Below, piece after piece: positions 50,435 through 59,599 of a stretch of DNA of 64,000 nt. The translations under genes and the position numbers were made by a program. This DNA comes from Planktothrix sp. FACHB-1365 (GTDB lineage: Bacteria > Cyanobacteriota > Cyanobacteriia > Cyanobacteriales > Microcoleaceae). The DNA lies in assembly GCF_014697575.1 (NCBI RefSeq), contig NZ_JACJSC010000018.1, forward strand, positions 59,650-123,649. The letters are read 5' to 3'. Every line of letters starts with the position of its first letter. Positions within the stretch are counted from its first letter, which is position 1. Under the pieces are notes generated by a model. The model saw only the letters and a list, made by a program, of their open reading frames with translations. It was not told the origin of the DNA and made no database searches.

Positions 50435-50755
50435 AAAACAGTTAGCCTTAGTCTGTAATTCTATGATTCTATTTTAGTCGTTTCAGGGGCGATCGCTCTA
50501 CATTACTCAGAGATCGGTGTGTGGGATTAAAATCTATCCCCAGTGAAACAATAACACCATGCTATCCCTCTTCTATCAGCCCTGGATTTCAGTCAAAAAT
50601 TAAGTATTGTAAATTTTTTTAACACTTAAAAAATTAAGTGTTATTGTGTTAATCAATTAAGTTTAAGGGCTAATAATCTGAGCTTAAACAAAAGATCTGT
50701 AAGAATTTTTTCTTACTTCCGCATTAATTGCAATCTAACAAAATAGGTAATTTTC
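50435..50755. other. Leader of the lanthipeptide locus
   Basis: After repeat copy 3 comes an AT-rich stretch with AAAAAATTAAGTGTTATTG-type repeats (AATTAAGT recurs three times near 50600-50660). It probably holds the promoter for the genes at 50756 and 51010. Confidence 0.45.
50489..50568. repeat. thiF-tail repeat, copy 3 (degenerate)
   Basis: GCGATCGCTCTACATTACTC followed by AATCTATCCCCAGTGAAACA matches copies 1 and 2 with several changes and a deletion. It closes the toxin-antitoxin zone. Confidence 0.7.
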
Positions 50756-50959
50756 ATGAGCAACAACATTGAGGATCAAGAGGAATATAACATTATTGCC
50801 ACTAAGTACAAGCAGTTTAAGGAAGCATTAGGAGAGGAGGAGGCAAAGGTGGCATTTGCCAGCGCATTCTTTACTGAAAGAGTTCAAGCATTGGCAAGAG
50901 ACCTCCCTTCCATTGTTCAAGAGATTATTGACAAAATTGAGAGTGAAAGCAATCAATAA
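50756..50959 (+). CDS. Small helical protein before the lanthipeptide precursor, 67 aa
   Basis: The ATG at 50756 starts a Glu-rich helical protein without cysteines. It is not a core peptide. It could be a leader-like or immunity/chaperone peptide of the lanthipeptide locus, or a regulator. It lies 50 bp before the precursor gene, with a T-rich stretch and TTTGGAG ribosome site between them. Confidence 0.55.
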   Translation: MSNNIEDQEEYNIIATKYKQFKEALGEEEAKVAFASAFFTERVQALARDLPSIVQEIIDKIESESNQ

Positions 50960-51009
50960 TCTTGGTATTCCGTCTTCTATTACCCTACCTTTTTTTGGAG
51001 TAAACTTAC

Positions 51010-51312
51010 ATGAGTACAACAGAACTGCTTGAAAATTCAGTAGATGAACAAGTTGACGAAGAATGGTTACTGCGCTCAGTAGTAGATTTTGATTTTCGTA
51101 ACGAGTTTTCCTCTATTGATTTCTCAACTCTACCAGCATCAGTCTTACCACAAGATATGTCATTTGCTGAGATTGTCAAGAATGCTAACCAAGCCGCATG
51201 TGTAGAAACTTGCATTTCTGGGTTCACTATTGTTTGTGATGGCAGATCGTATGAATGCAGGAGTACATGTATTACTGGCTGGACTATGAGATGTGATGGA
51301 ACAAGTCTTTAG
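51010..51312 (+). CDS. lanA: Class II lanthipeptide precursor
   Basis: The 100-residue peptide has an acidic leader (about 1-62), with ELLENSVDEQVDEEWLLRSV and DMSFAEIVKNANQAA, and a Cys/Ser/Thr-rich core. The core has two similar halves: CISGFTIVCDG and CITGWTMRCDG, with the spacer RSYECRST between. Six cysteines and seven or eight Ser/Thr offer several thioether rings. The GTG start of lanM lies 268 bp downstream. Cleavage is probably near the NANQAA stretch; no GG or GA doublet is present. Confidence 0.8.
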   Translation: MSTTELLENSVDEQVDEEWLLRSVVDFDFRNEFSSIDFSTLPASVLPQDMSFAEIVKNANQAACVETCISGFTIVCDGRSYECRSTCITGWTMRCDGTSL

Positions 51313-51580
51313 TCAATTTCTAATTGTATAAATTTAGGATTAGCTTGATGTGAAAGTTATAGCTATACAAGTGCTTCACACTGGAAAGAGTTCAGGTTGT
51401 ATTGTTATGATGTCTGTAGAGCTTTTTGATTAAATTTTGTAAAGCCAGGCTAAAGAACGATACAACCTTTTTATCCTTTTACTTTTACTTTTTGTTCTTT
51501 AGATATATCTCTCTGTGGAATTTAAGTTGAGTATTTTCAGTATCGCTTTTCTACTAATTCATTACGATGAGGGATAAATA

Positions 51581-54500
51581 GTGCTAGACACAATTGCTAT
51601 TACCGATATTGCTTGTCGTGCAAGTAATTTGTCAGAGCGTATAGCTCTTGTTAAGAAAATATCTATAGGAAGTGTTTCAAAGAGATACACGAATTCTATA
51701 ACTTCCTTAGATAACTGGATGATAGATAAGTTGACTAGCAAACTAGCTGTGATGCAAATTCAGCAGCAAATTTTTCAGCCTTTATCAAGTAGTGTACCTA
51801 CAGAACCAGAAATACAACAATTACTAACTGATTACAAGTTATGCGAACGTAATCTCGTCCATTTACCGGAAACAATTCAACAACTATTTATTGATATTCA
51901 TCTCAGTTGGTTAAGTATATATAAGGATGCTTTAGAGACTATAAATTTACCCAAATCTGATTTTATTGACGCTGTTTGGTTTGAACCGAATGTTTATTAT
52001 GGACGCTTCGCTAAAGTCTGCGAACCTTTCTTGCGGTTTCTTCAGAAAAGGCTTCAAGTTATTTGCAACCAGGTCACTAAAAATAGAGATAGTTTCAACA
52101 TCCATTATGGTTTAATCACTGATATTCAGTTTGAATTAATAAATAGGTTTGAAATGAAGCTGGCTCGAGCAATCGAAGCGGATATTAACGTATATTGCTA
52201 TAAAAACAAAATTTATAAATCGTCTCCTAAACATAAAGAAGAATATATTACTTATTTAGAAAGCAGTTTTACTAATGAAAGCAGTTATCATTCTTTCTAT
52301 TGTAAGTTTCCCGTCTTAGCTCGCTGGCTAGCGGAAATTACTGGCTTTCTTATTAAAAATAGTGAAGAATTACTTCAAAGAGTAGTTCATGATTTAGATG
52401 AAATTAGTTCTGTATTTTTCGAGGGTATAGAGATTCAACAAGTTACATCCCTTAAACTTGGAAAATCAGATTTTCACACTAATGGGTGCAGTGTAGTTTT
52501 TGTTGAAATGGCTTTAAGTGATGTTAATCAAGTAAGGGAAAACAAGATACTGGTTTATAAACCTCGCTGTATTCAATCTGAAGCAGCGATGCAAGGTTTA
52601 CTTAAAACTTTGACTGAAGCTGAGGTATCTAACTTCTCCACCTATCAGTTACTCTGTAAAGAGGGATATGGGTACGTAGAATATATACCTTTTGGTAAAA
52701 ACCAAGTTGAGTCTGAGGAGCATATCAAGCAATTTTACAATCAGCTTGGTGGTTATCTGGCAATTTTTTATATCCTGGGTGGTAGTGATATGCACTTTGA
52801 GAATATCCTTGCTGCTAATAGCAATGCCTTTATCTGTGATTGTGAAACAGTTCTTGAGGCAATTCCCGAGGGTATGGAACAAGGAATTACCTTGTTTGAT
52901 TCTGTGTTTAAAGCAGGTATGCTGGATTGGCCACAAGAAGAGTTAGCTAATATTAATGAGCGAGTTAGTTTAACAGGTTATAGTGGGGGGGAATCCTATA
53001 AAGTTCCCTTTGCTGTTCCTACAATCACCAACCGCTTGTCCCTAGCACTGGCAGTTGAGCAACAGGTTGGAGTTTTAGTTGATGTAGCTGCGACGAATCG
53101 ATTGTTTCATGATGGACAGTTGGTAAAGCCACAAAAATATAAGCATAGTATCGTTGATGGGTTTAATTGTGTTTATCTTTGGTTCCAAAAAAATAAGGAA
53201 CAAGTAATAAACATAATTAACAACTTGTTTGCAACATCATCTATACGGTTCGTTAATCGGGCAACACAAGTTTATGCTCATTTAATCAATGCATCTCAAC
53301 ATGCTAAGTGTCTTTCTGACCCATTAGAAGTAGATTTAATCTTCTACAGCCTAGTTAAGTACCCACGTTCTTGGGATGAGAGAGGACAGCTTGCTAAATT
53401 TGAGTTTGCGTCACTCTGGCAGTTAGATATTCCTATATTTACGGCAAGCGCAAATAGTCGATATCTCCTTTACAACTATCAATTACCTTTACCAAATTTG
53501 CTTGCAATTTCTCCCCTTGAAAATGCTGCTAAACGGATTCAACAATTATCTAACGATAATCAAACTCGGCAGAATCAGTATATCTATGCAAGTCTATCTA
53601 CAAATGATGCTGATAGCGAATATTTTACTTCATCTGCCTTAGATTACGCCTATCAAATTGGTACACAATTATGTTCCCTACTTCAAGATCCCTCTTGTAC
53701 TGCTCCATGGAAAACAATTGAATTTACCCCTACAGGCAAAAAAATAGCGGATGTTGATACCTCTCTGTATGGCGGTTCAGCTGGAATTTGCTTATTCTTG
53801 GCATACCTTAACTCAATTCGACCAGAAGAGAAGTTTCAGTCCGCAGCAGAACGGGCTCTTGCTCATGCCGTTATACAGCGCAATGACATAATGATTGGGG
53901 CATTCCAGGGATCTGCTGGATTGATTTATTTGCTAACGCATCTTGCCCATCTCTGGCATAAGCCAGAACTTCTTGAGCAAGCCTGTCAGTTAGCTACCGA
54001 ACTGACACCTTTGATCGACCATGACCACTACTATGATGTGATTCATGGAGTTGCAGGGATTATTCCTGTTCTACTTGGACTAGCAAAATTTACATCGGGA
54101 AGGGGATTAGAACAAGCCAGGCTATGCGCTCAACATTTGCTGCAAAATGCAGTTCTACAGAATGAAACACTTTCATGGCCGTTCAACCCTGAACTTGCTA
54201 AAGCTAATTTGACTGGTTTTTCTCACGGAACGGCTGGTATTGGTTGGGCGTTGATTTCACTTGGTTGCCAAATAGATGAAGGTGACTATATCATAGCAGG
54301 ACGAAAAGCGTTCGCTTATGAAGCGACTCAGTTTGATCCAAAAGAACGGAATTGGTATGACTTGCGAACTTCTGTAATGACAAAGGATGCACCAGGCCCT
54401 AAGTTTGCTTATTACTGGTGTAGTGGTTCAACAGGGATTGGCTTGAGCCGAATTGCTAGCTGGTATGCACTAGGTAAAACCGATGAAGTCCTCTATCAGG

Positions 54501-54826
54501 AAGCCCATACAGCTGTGAATGCTACGCTTAGAAGTTTACATAACTTAGATAATGACTCTTTATGTCATGGGAGAGCAGGTAGCACTGAACTCTTACTTCG
54601 GTATGCTAAACTCGCCGAACAGCCCTACTTACGAATGGAAGCAAAGATCCAAGCAACTGAGCAATGGAAGAACTATGAACGAACTCGTTGCTGGAATTGT
54701 GGTGCAGGTAGCGATGTAGTCCCTGGTCTGCTAATGGGTTTAGCTGGTATTGGTATGCATTTTTTGCGCCTTGCATATCCACATCAAATTCCATCTCCCC
54801 TAATGCTTGACGCACCTCTAATCTAG
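51581..54826 (+). CDS. lanM: Class II lanthipeptide synthetase LanM
   Basis: A GTG start is used. The N-terminal dehydratase has the kinase-like motif GGSDMHFENILAA with His405 and CDCETVLEA. The C-terminal LanC-like cyclase has the zinc ligands Cys947 (YYWCSGSTG), Cys995 and His996 (LCHGRAGS). The enzyme dehydrates Ser/Thr and joins Cys to form lanthionine rings. There is no LanT, protease or immunity gene nearby. Confidence 0.95.
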   Translation: MLDTIAITDIACRASNLSERIALVKKISIGSVSKRYTNSITSLDNWMIDKLTSKLAVMQIQQQIFQPLSSSVPTEPEIQQLLTDYKLCERNLVHLPETIQQLFIDIHLSWLSIYKDALETINLPKSDFIDAVWFEPNVYYGRFAKVCEPFLRFLQKRLQVICNQVTKNRDSFNIHYGLITDIQFELINRFEMKLARAIEADINVYCYKNKIYKSSPKHKEEYITYLESSFTNESSYHSFYCKFPVLARWLAEITGFLIKNSEELLQRVVHDLDEISSVFFEGIEIQQVTSLKLGKSDFHTNGCSVVFVEMALSDVNQVRENKILVYKPRCIQSEAAMQGLLKTLTEAEVSNFSTYQLLCKEGYGYVEYIPFGKNQVESEEHIKQFYNQLGGYLAIFYILGGSDMHFENILAANSNAFICDCETVLEAIPEGMEQGITLFDSVFKAGMLDWPQEELANINERVSLTGYSGGESYKVPFAVPTITNRLSLALAVEQQVGVLVDVAATNRLFHDGQLVKPQKYKHSIVDGFNCVYLWFQKNKEQVINIINNLFATSSIRFVNRATQVYAHLINASQHAKCLSDPLEVDLIFYSLVKYPRSWDERGQLAKFEFASLWQLDIPIFTASANSRYLLYNYQLPLPNLLAISPLENAAKRIQQLSNDNQTRQNQYIYASLSTNDADSEYFTSSALDYAYQIGTQLCSLLQDPSCTAPWKTIEFTPTGKKIADVDTSLYGGSAGICLFLAYLNSIRPEEKFQSAAERALAHAVIQRNDIMIGAFQGSAGLIYLLTHLAHLWHKPELLEQACQLATELTPLIDHDHYYDVIHGVAGIIPVLLGLAKFTSGRGLEQARLCAQHLLQNAVLQNETLSWPFNPELAKANLTGFSHGTAGIGWALISLGCQIDEGDYIIAGRKAFAYEATQFDPKERNWYDLRTSVMTKDAPGPKFAYYWCSGSTGIGLSRIASWYALGKTDEVLYQEAHTAVNATLRSLHNLDNDSLCHGRAGSTELLLRYAKLAEQPYLRMEAKIQATEQWKNYERTRCWNCGAGSDVVPGLLMGLAGIGMHFLRLAYPHQIPSPLMLDAPLI

Positions 54827-55366
54827 TTAGTAGGAGACCGCAATCATAATTACTCCAGACTGCAATCAGGATTTTTTTGAGGCAAAATTAAGGGTCTTGG
54901 CAACTTTTGGTGATCTGAACAAATGGCGAAGCTGCTTCTGCGGAGAGAAAATCATTAAGACTTACGCACTGTAAGGTTGTAGCAAGGCTTTGGGATGGCT
55001 TCTCTTCGTTCGCAATGACAGAAAACCGTAGTAATAAATGCTAAATGCGTAAGTCCTGGAGATTACGCTCCTTACAGGGCAGCTACCGCTGCCACATCGA
55101 ACCAAACACCCAACCCCTTTGTTCTGTGTTTCCTACGCTTAAACCCTATCTAACGTGATGCCAACTCCACCAGCCCGGTATCCTCCTCTTAAAACAAAAC
55201 CGGACTAGCGATCGCATCAACCTCAAGTCCCATTTCAACCCCCGCAAAAACACTACCAACGGTCAACACCTGACCCAGTTTAAACCTGTTAACGCTTAAA
55301 TAGTTCCCGCCATATCTTTCCAACAATTCCAACTCTAACCCTTCAAATATTAGGAGAAATCAACTT
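54827..55366. other. Intergenic region after lanM
   Basis: It contains the small TIR-bounded element at 54959-55055, then a low-complexity stretch without a gene. No lanT gene or fragment is seen. A ribosome site TTAGGAG near 55351 serves the gene at 55367. Confidence 0.5.
54959..55055. mobile_element. Miniature inverted-repeat element (97 bp)
   Basis: GACTTACGCA at the left and TGCGTAAGTC at the right are perfect 10-bp inverted repeats around 77 bp of non-coding DNA. This matches the form of a MITE; its parent transposon is not in the window. Confidence 0.7.
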
Positions 55367-58300
55367 ATGGTCACTACAACTGTTACTGAAGAAGGACTCA
55401 AAATTCCTGTCTTTGATGCTGCCTATACGGATGCCAAAGGGCGCAATGTAGGACAGTTTTATAATAACCCAGAAATACTGCGCCACTCAATTCTGCAAGC
55501 AATGTTTGAGCCAGAGGGACTGAAATCCTTAATGATTGTCAAACTAGACAAATCCAATCCAGATCCTCGCCAACTCCGCCCCAGTATTCATGATCCAGAA
55601 GATAGCATCAAACGACGCATGATCTTTCAATCTGGAAATAGTTATTACTTTGGTGATGAAACCCTAGCTAAAAAGATAGGAGACTTATTCATAACCGAAA
55701 AAGATACCGCCTGTCGCTACGGTTCTCTTCTCGTTAGCACTTGTATGTCCGGTGTGTCAGAATGTGATACAAATTTACGAGTAAAAATTGTTGATTTCAC
55801 CGACCCCCAATATGCACAATATCGAACTGGAGACTGTCACGGTGTTATCAGTTCTGAATTACTGAAAAGCATCGGAGGGGAGAAAAATCGAGCCAGTCAA
55901 TTTCGTTTTGCTTGGCTACGGAGTTGGAATGCAGAAAATTCGGAATCCACACCTCAAGTGAGCTTTTTAGCAAAAGGAACCCTCCGTCCTGATGATCATT
56001 TACTTCACTCATTAGTTGATTCTGAAGGCAATCAACCCCAACTTATTTTAGATCGTTCCAGTATCAAAGGCATCAACAAAAAACAACTCAAAGACCTGAT
56101 TCCTTGTGGCGATTATGAGTTACCGAAAGCCATCCTGGGTAATCGAAAAAACAGTCAAATTGGCATCACTCAAACAAGTTGGCAATCTACCGGAGTTTGG
56201 TTCGATGAAGAAGCTCAAAGACAAGACTTAGTACCCGCCGCTAAAGCCGAAGCTCAACGACTCGCAGCCTTGCAACGTGATCCAATGAAATTGCGCCAAG
56301 CGATGATTGAAGATCATGACCGACGTGAAGCTTTTCTAGCTCGTTTGAACGAAAGAAAACTTCAAGAACAACAAGATAAACTTCCTAGAAATTGTGATGA
56401 TGAAATCACCGTTGATCATGAAGATAATTCTGAAGAGCAAAAGCGAGAAAGACAAGATATTCAGATGCTAAAAGCCGATAAATTAGGATTGATGATCGGA
56501 AGCCCTGAATTTACGAATATGGCTCAACGGTGGTTAGCCTCTAAATGGCGAAATCTAGCAACTAGAGGCGCTTTAACGATGACTTCAGCAATGGCTTTAC
56601 CTGGCGAAGATTTACCCAGAGGGATTGTTTGTGCTAACCATCTCGAACAAGGAGACTGTATTCAAGGACGATTTCCCATTCTCAATAAAGATGGTCTGAG
56701 AAAATACCAAAATATTCATGCCAAAAACCTCGAAACTGTTCCTGAAGAAATTCGCACGGTTATGGCAAAAATTAAAGGGGTAATTTGGTTTAATCCTAAA
56801 GATTTAGAAAAATTCCATCAAGGGGATTTTGATGGAGATGAACCTTTTGGGATTGAATCGAGAAAAATTCCCCATATTGCTCAACAAATCTTACCTGCAC
56901 AAGAGGGATTATTTGACTTTGGGGAAGTGATTCAAGCTGAGAAAGTTCCTTATACCCAAGCTCGATATCGAGAAGATGATGCCGAAGTTTTAGAAGGTAA
57001 AGTGAAAGCGGGCGATCGCAAATTCACTACCCTCGAACAAATTGGTGTAGCCAGTTCTCAAAATGAAGTCGGACTTGTGGCTTTAGCTATTGGTAAAGTT
57101 GCGGCTGCACTTCCGAACTCTGGAGAAGATGAAAAGCTATTTCTTAAACAGCAAAAGCGATTCATCTCAGCTTTAAGTATTATGGAACAATACGAAGTTG
57201 ATTACCAGAAAAATTCCTTACGGGGTAAAGATGCCAAAGAAGTCAAACAGAAAACCGGTTTAAACCCCGATACTTTACTAGAAAAAGTTGATGAATGGTG
57301 CGAAAAACACAAAAGCTGCACTTACTTTTTCCAGTATAAAGGAGATGACCGACTTTATAAACAATTTCCCATGCCCGCCGATTTTCCTAATGCTGTTTAT
57401 ATTTTAGCTAAGGAAGCAGTGAACCCGTATTGGGAACAAACGCGACTTGTTTGCCGAAACCGAGATGAATTTCAACATATTCTTCCCCCAATTCCTGCTT
57501 ATCTTATTGTCTCAAAAGAACATCGCAAACAGCTAGATGCAGCAGGAATTGAATACGAAAAAGAAGGCAGCCAATTGCACGTTCCTTACCCCTACCAAGA
57601 TACTTTAATCGATAACGAAATTGAGTATCGTCCTAGCCCAGAAAATGACCTGACTTGGGAAGAAAATGAATTGCAGTGGGCAAAAGATTTAGTGCAACGC
57701 TTTCAAGAAGATAAAACAATTATCTACGAACGCACAGGCAATGATATCAAAATGCGGAAGGAGGAAATCGGCAAACTTTATGATAGCTATCGGGTTGAAA
57801 TTGATGAAATTTGGGATACCCCTGAACGGAAAACCAGAGCCGCTCATGCGCTGTTCCAAGCCACCCACACTTGTGATAACCTCAGTAAACACCGCACAGT
57901 GGGTCAGAAAGTCGCCGAGGAACTAGAAATTACCTTTTCTCTCCAACAAGACTACGAGTTACTTCACGAAGCTTTGCCACGAGATGTTTATGTCCTGCAA
58001 GTTCCTTTCAAGAAAGTGAAAACTCAAGACGGCCGTAGTATTGACCTTCCTAACCAATGGAAAGATTCACTAGATAGAAAAGGCATTGAATACGAAGCCA
58101 CTGCTCATCATGAATTACCCTTAGTTGAATTTGCCTTTAAAGATTTACCCCAAAGCATGGTGGCGAAACTTGATGCTAAATACGGAGATAACTCCAACGA
58201 CCATATCGATCCTGACGCTTTGAAAGTGACAAATTACTCAGGTAATGAAACCCGATTGCTCATTGTACCTCCGGTTGATTGTCGCTGGATTGAATCTCAA

Positions 58301-59176
58301 GATAAAGCGGGTCGAGGCGCACTGGTCTATAAACTATTTATGGATGAAATTTGCCATGCGTTGTCCAACTATCAGGTTAACCAAATCGAAGTTGTTAATG
58401 TCAAACATCCTGATAACGACTACTCCCAGGAAGATTTCTGCAAGTCTAAATGGAAAGATCGGACTGTGGCTCTGCAAGTCGGAACCCTAGACTTACCTCC
58501 TACTCACGAGAAATATTACCGATTTCAAGGCACTCCTATTATTCAACTGGAAGGGAAAAAATTGGGAACCTTCTCCCCCGATAGTCCAAAATTACCCCCT
58601 GGAACCACGTTTGAAGCAACGATAACGCTGAATCAAAGTGGCAGGTCGCTGATGCTGAAGGTTGATTCTGAATCAATTCAATTGCCTCAAACTCAATTGC
58701 CACCCATTGATTCCCCTGAACCTTCTCACAGTCCTGCTTCCATCGTTAACAATGGCAGTCAAAAACCCCCTTTAAAACCAGAAATAACAGGGAATAACGG
58801 AAAGTACAGTTCCACACCTGCTAACACTGACCACTGGCGGCTTTCTCTCCAAGATTTGCTGTTTAGCGTTGTGTCAGACACATACCAACAACGACAAGGG
58901 CAACTTCCTCCCGATGGCACCCAGCACTTCAAGTTCGGGGACAACCAATGGACAGCTTATGTGCAACCCAACGGGGATTGCTTTGTCAGAAACGAGTCTA
59001 AGCGTACCGTGTTTAAAGCCAACATTCATACCGGAGAGGTTCAAATTCCCTTGACCGAAAAAGCGGCAACTCGTTTCCAAGACATGATTATGGCGCGAGA
59101 GAAAGCGTTATCCCAACCTCAAACAACTGTCATGTCTACGTCAGAATCAAAACCCAAAGAATTAGAACTGGTTTAG
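55367..59176 (+). CDS. Two-barrel RNA polymerase-like protein (RdRP/QDE-1/YonO type)
   Basis: The 1269-residue protein has DFDGD at 487-491 (in FHQGDFDGDEPFGI), the metal-binding signature of two-barrel RNA polymerases. Other blocks fit RdRP/QDE-1-like order: TGDCHGVISSELLKSIG (about 154-170), LDRSSIKG (about 228-235), LPRGIVCANHLEQGDCIQGR before the active site, NEVGLVALAIGKV (566-578) and MEQYEVDYQK (606-615), which resembles the AVDxPK region. The N-terminus and a C-terminal module of about 90 residues are separate. The template is unknown. Family reading is by eye and from memory; no search was run. Confidence 0.65.
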   Translation: MVTTTVTEEGLKIPVFDAAYTDAKGRNVGQFYNNPEILRHSILQAMFEPEGLKSLMIVKLDKSNPDPRQLRPSIHDPEDSIKRRMIFQSGNSYYFGDETLAKKIGDLFITEKDTACRYGSLLVSTCMSGVSECDTNLRVKIVDFTDPQYAQYRTGDCHGVISSELLKSIGGEKNRASQFRFAWLRSWNAENSESTPQVSFLAKGTLRPDDHLLHSLVDSEGNQPQLILDRSSIKGINKKQLKDLIPCGDYELPKAILGNRKNSQIGITQTSWQSTGVWFDEEAQRQDLVPAAKAEAQRLAALQRDPMKLRQAMIEDHDRREAFLARLNERKLQEQQDKLPRNCDDEITVDHEDNSEEQKRERQDIQMLKADKLGLMIGSPEFTNMAQRWLASKWRNLATRGALTMTSAMALPGEDLPRGIVCANHLEQGDCIQGRFPILNKDGLRKYQNIHAKNLETVPEEIRTVMAKIKGVIWFNPKDLEKFHQGDFDGDEPFGIESRKIPHIAQQILPAQEGLFDFGEVIQAEKVPYTQARYREDDAEVLEGKVKAGDRKFTTLEQIGVASSQNEVGLVALAIGKVAAALPNSGEDEKLFLKQQKRFISALSIMEQYEVDYQKNSLRGKDAKEVKQKTGLNPDTLLEKVDEWCEKHKSCTYFFQYKGDDRLYKQFPMPADFPNAVYILAKEAVNPYWEQTRLVCRNRDEFQHILPPIPAYLIVSKEHRKQLDAAGIEYEKEGSQLHVPYPYQDTLIDNEIEYRPSPENDLTWEENELQWAKDLVQRFQEDKTIIYERTGNDIKMRKEEIGKLYDSYRVEIDEIWDTPERKTRAAHALFQATHTCDNLSKHRTVGQKVAEELEITFSLQQDYELLHEALPRDVYVLQVPFKKVKTQDGRSIDLPNQWKDSLDRKGIEYEATAHHELPLVEFAFKDLPQSMVAKLDAKYGDNSNDHIDPDALKVTNYSGNETRLLIVPPVDCRWIESQDKAGRGALVYKLFMDEICHALSNYQVNQIEVVNVKHPDNDYSQEDFCKSKWKDRTVALQVGTLDLPPTHEKYYRFQGTPIIQLEGKKLGTFSPDSPKLPPGTTFEATITLNQSGRSLMLKVDSESIQLPQTQLPPIDSPEPSHSPASIVNNGSQKPPLKPEITGNNGKYSSTPANTDHWRLSLQDLLFSVVSDTYQQRQGQLPPDGTQHFKFGDNQWTAYVQPNGDCFVRNESKRTVFKANIHTGEVQIPLTEKAATRFQDMIMAREKALSQPQTTVMSTSESKPKELELV

Positions 59177-59204
59177 TTGAATCGAGAGAGTGGGAGATCT
59201 TAAG

Positions 59205-59236
59205 GCGATGCCGCAAGGCGGCGGCTATGCCATCGC
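59205..59236. repeat. Palindromic cyanobacterial repeat GCGATGCCG...CATCGC
   Basis: GCGATG and CATCGC bracket CCGC-AAG-GCGG, making an imperfect hairpin of 32 bp. Similar sequences are common between cyanobacterial genes. It sits 28 bp after the polymerase-like gene and just before the duplicated element. Confidence 0.75.
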
Positions 59237-59242
59237 ACAGGA

Positions 59243-59582
59243 GTCAATGGAAAATTTTCCATTGGCTCTTGTTACATTTGTAGTATTAAAACTACAGTTT
59301 GACTCTTTCTTTCCACACAAGCCCAAAAAACCCCTAAAAACAGGGAGGAAAAAATAGGGAAAAGTAGGGAAAAAATGCACTATTTTCCCTGTTATTTCCT
59401 GCTGTAATACGCTGTATTATGCAAAATTTGGTATCTTTTGTAACATTTTGCTATTTTGTCCAAATTACGAAGAGGGAATTTATGCACTGTTTTCCCTTCT
59501 TTTTCCTTCTGTTTCCTCACTCGTGGAACAGCAAGCCATGTCAAAAATCCGTACCTTAATTTGGTAAGTAAAACTACTCATT
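59243..59582. repeat. Duplicated non-coding element, copy B
   Basis: This is the second copy of 12352-12700. The left palindrome is CAATGGAAAATTTTCCATTG. The hairpins are at 59366-59390 (AGGGAAAA/TTTTCCCT) and 59473-59497 (AGGGAA/TTCCCT), again with TGCACT loops. Compared with copy A the stem bases change in the second hairpin while the loops are kept. It begins 67 bp after the polymerase-like gene. Confidence 0.85.
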
Positions 59583-59599
59583 CTAGTAGGTTATGATTT

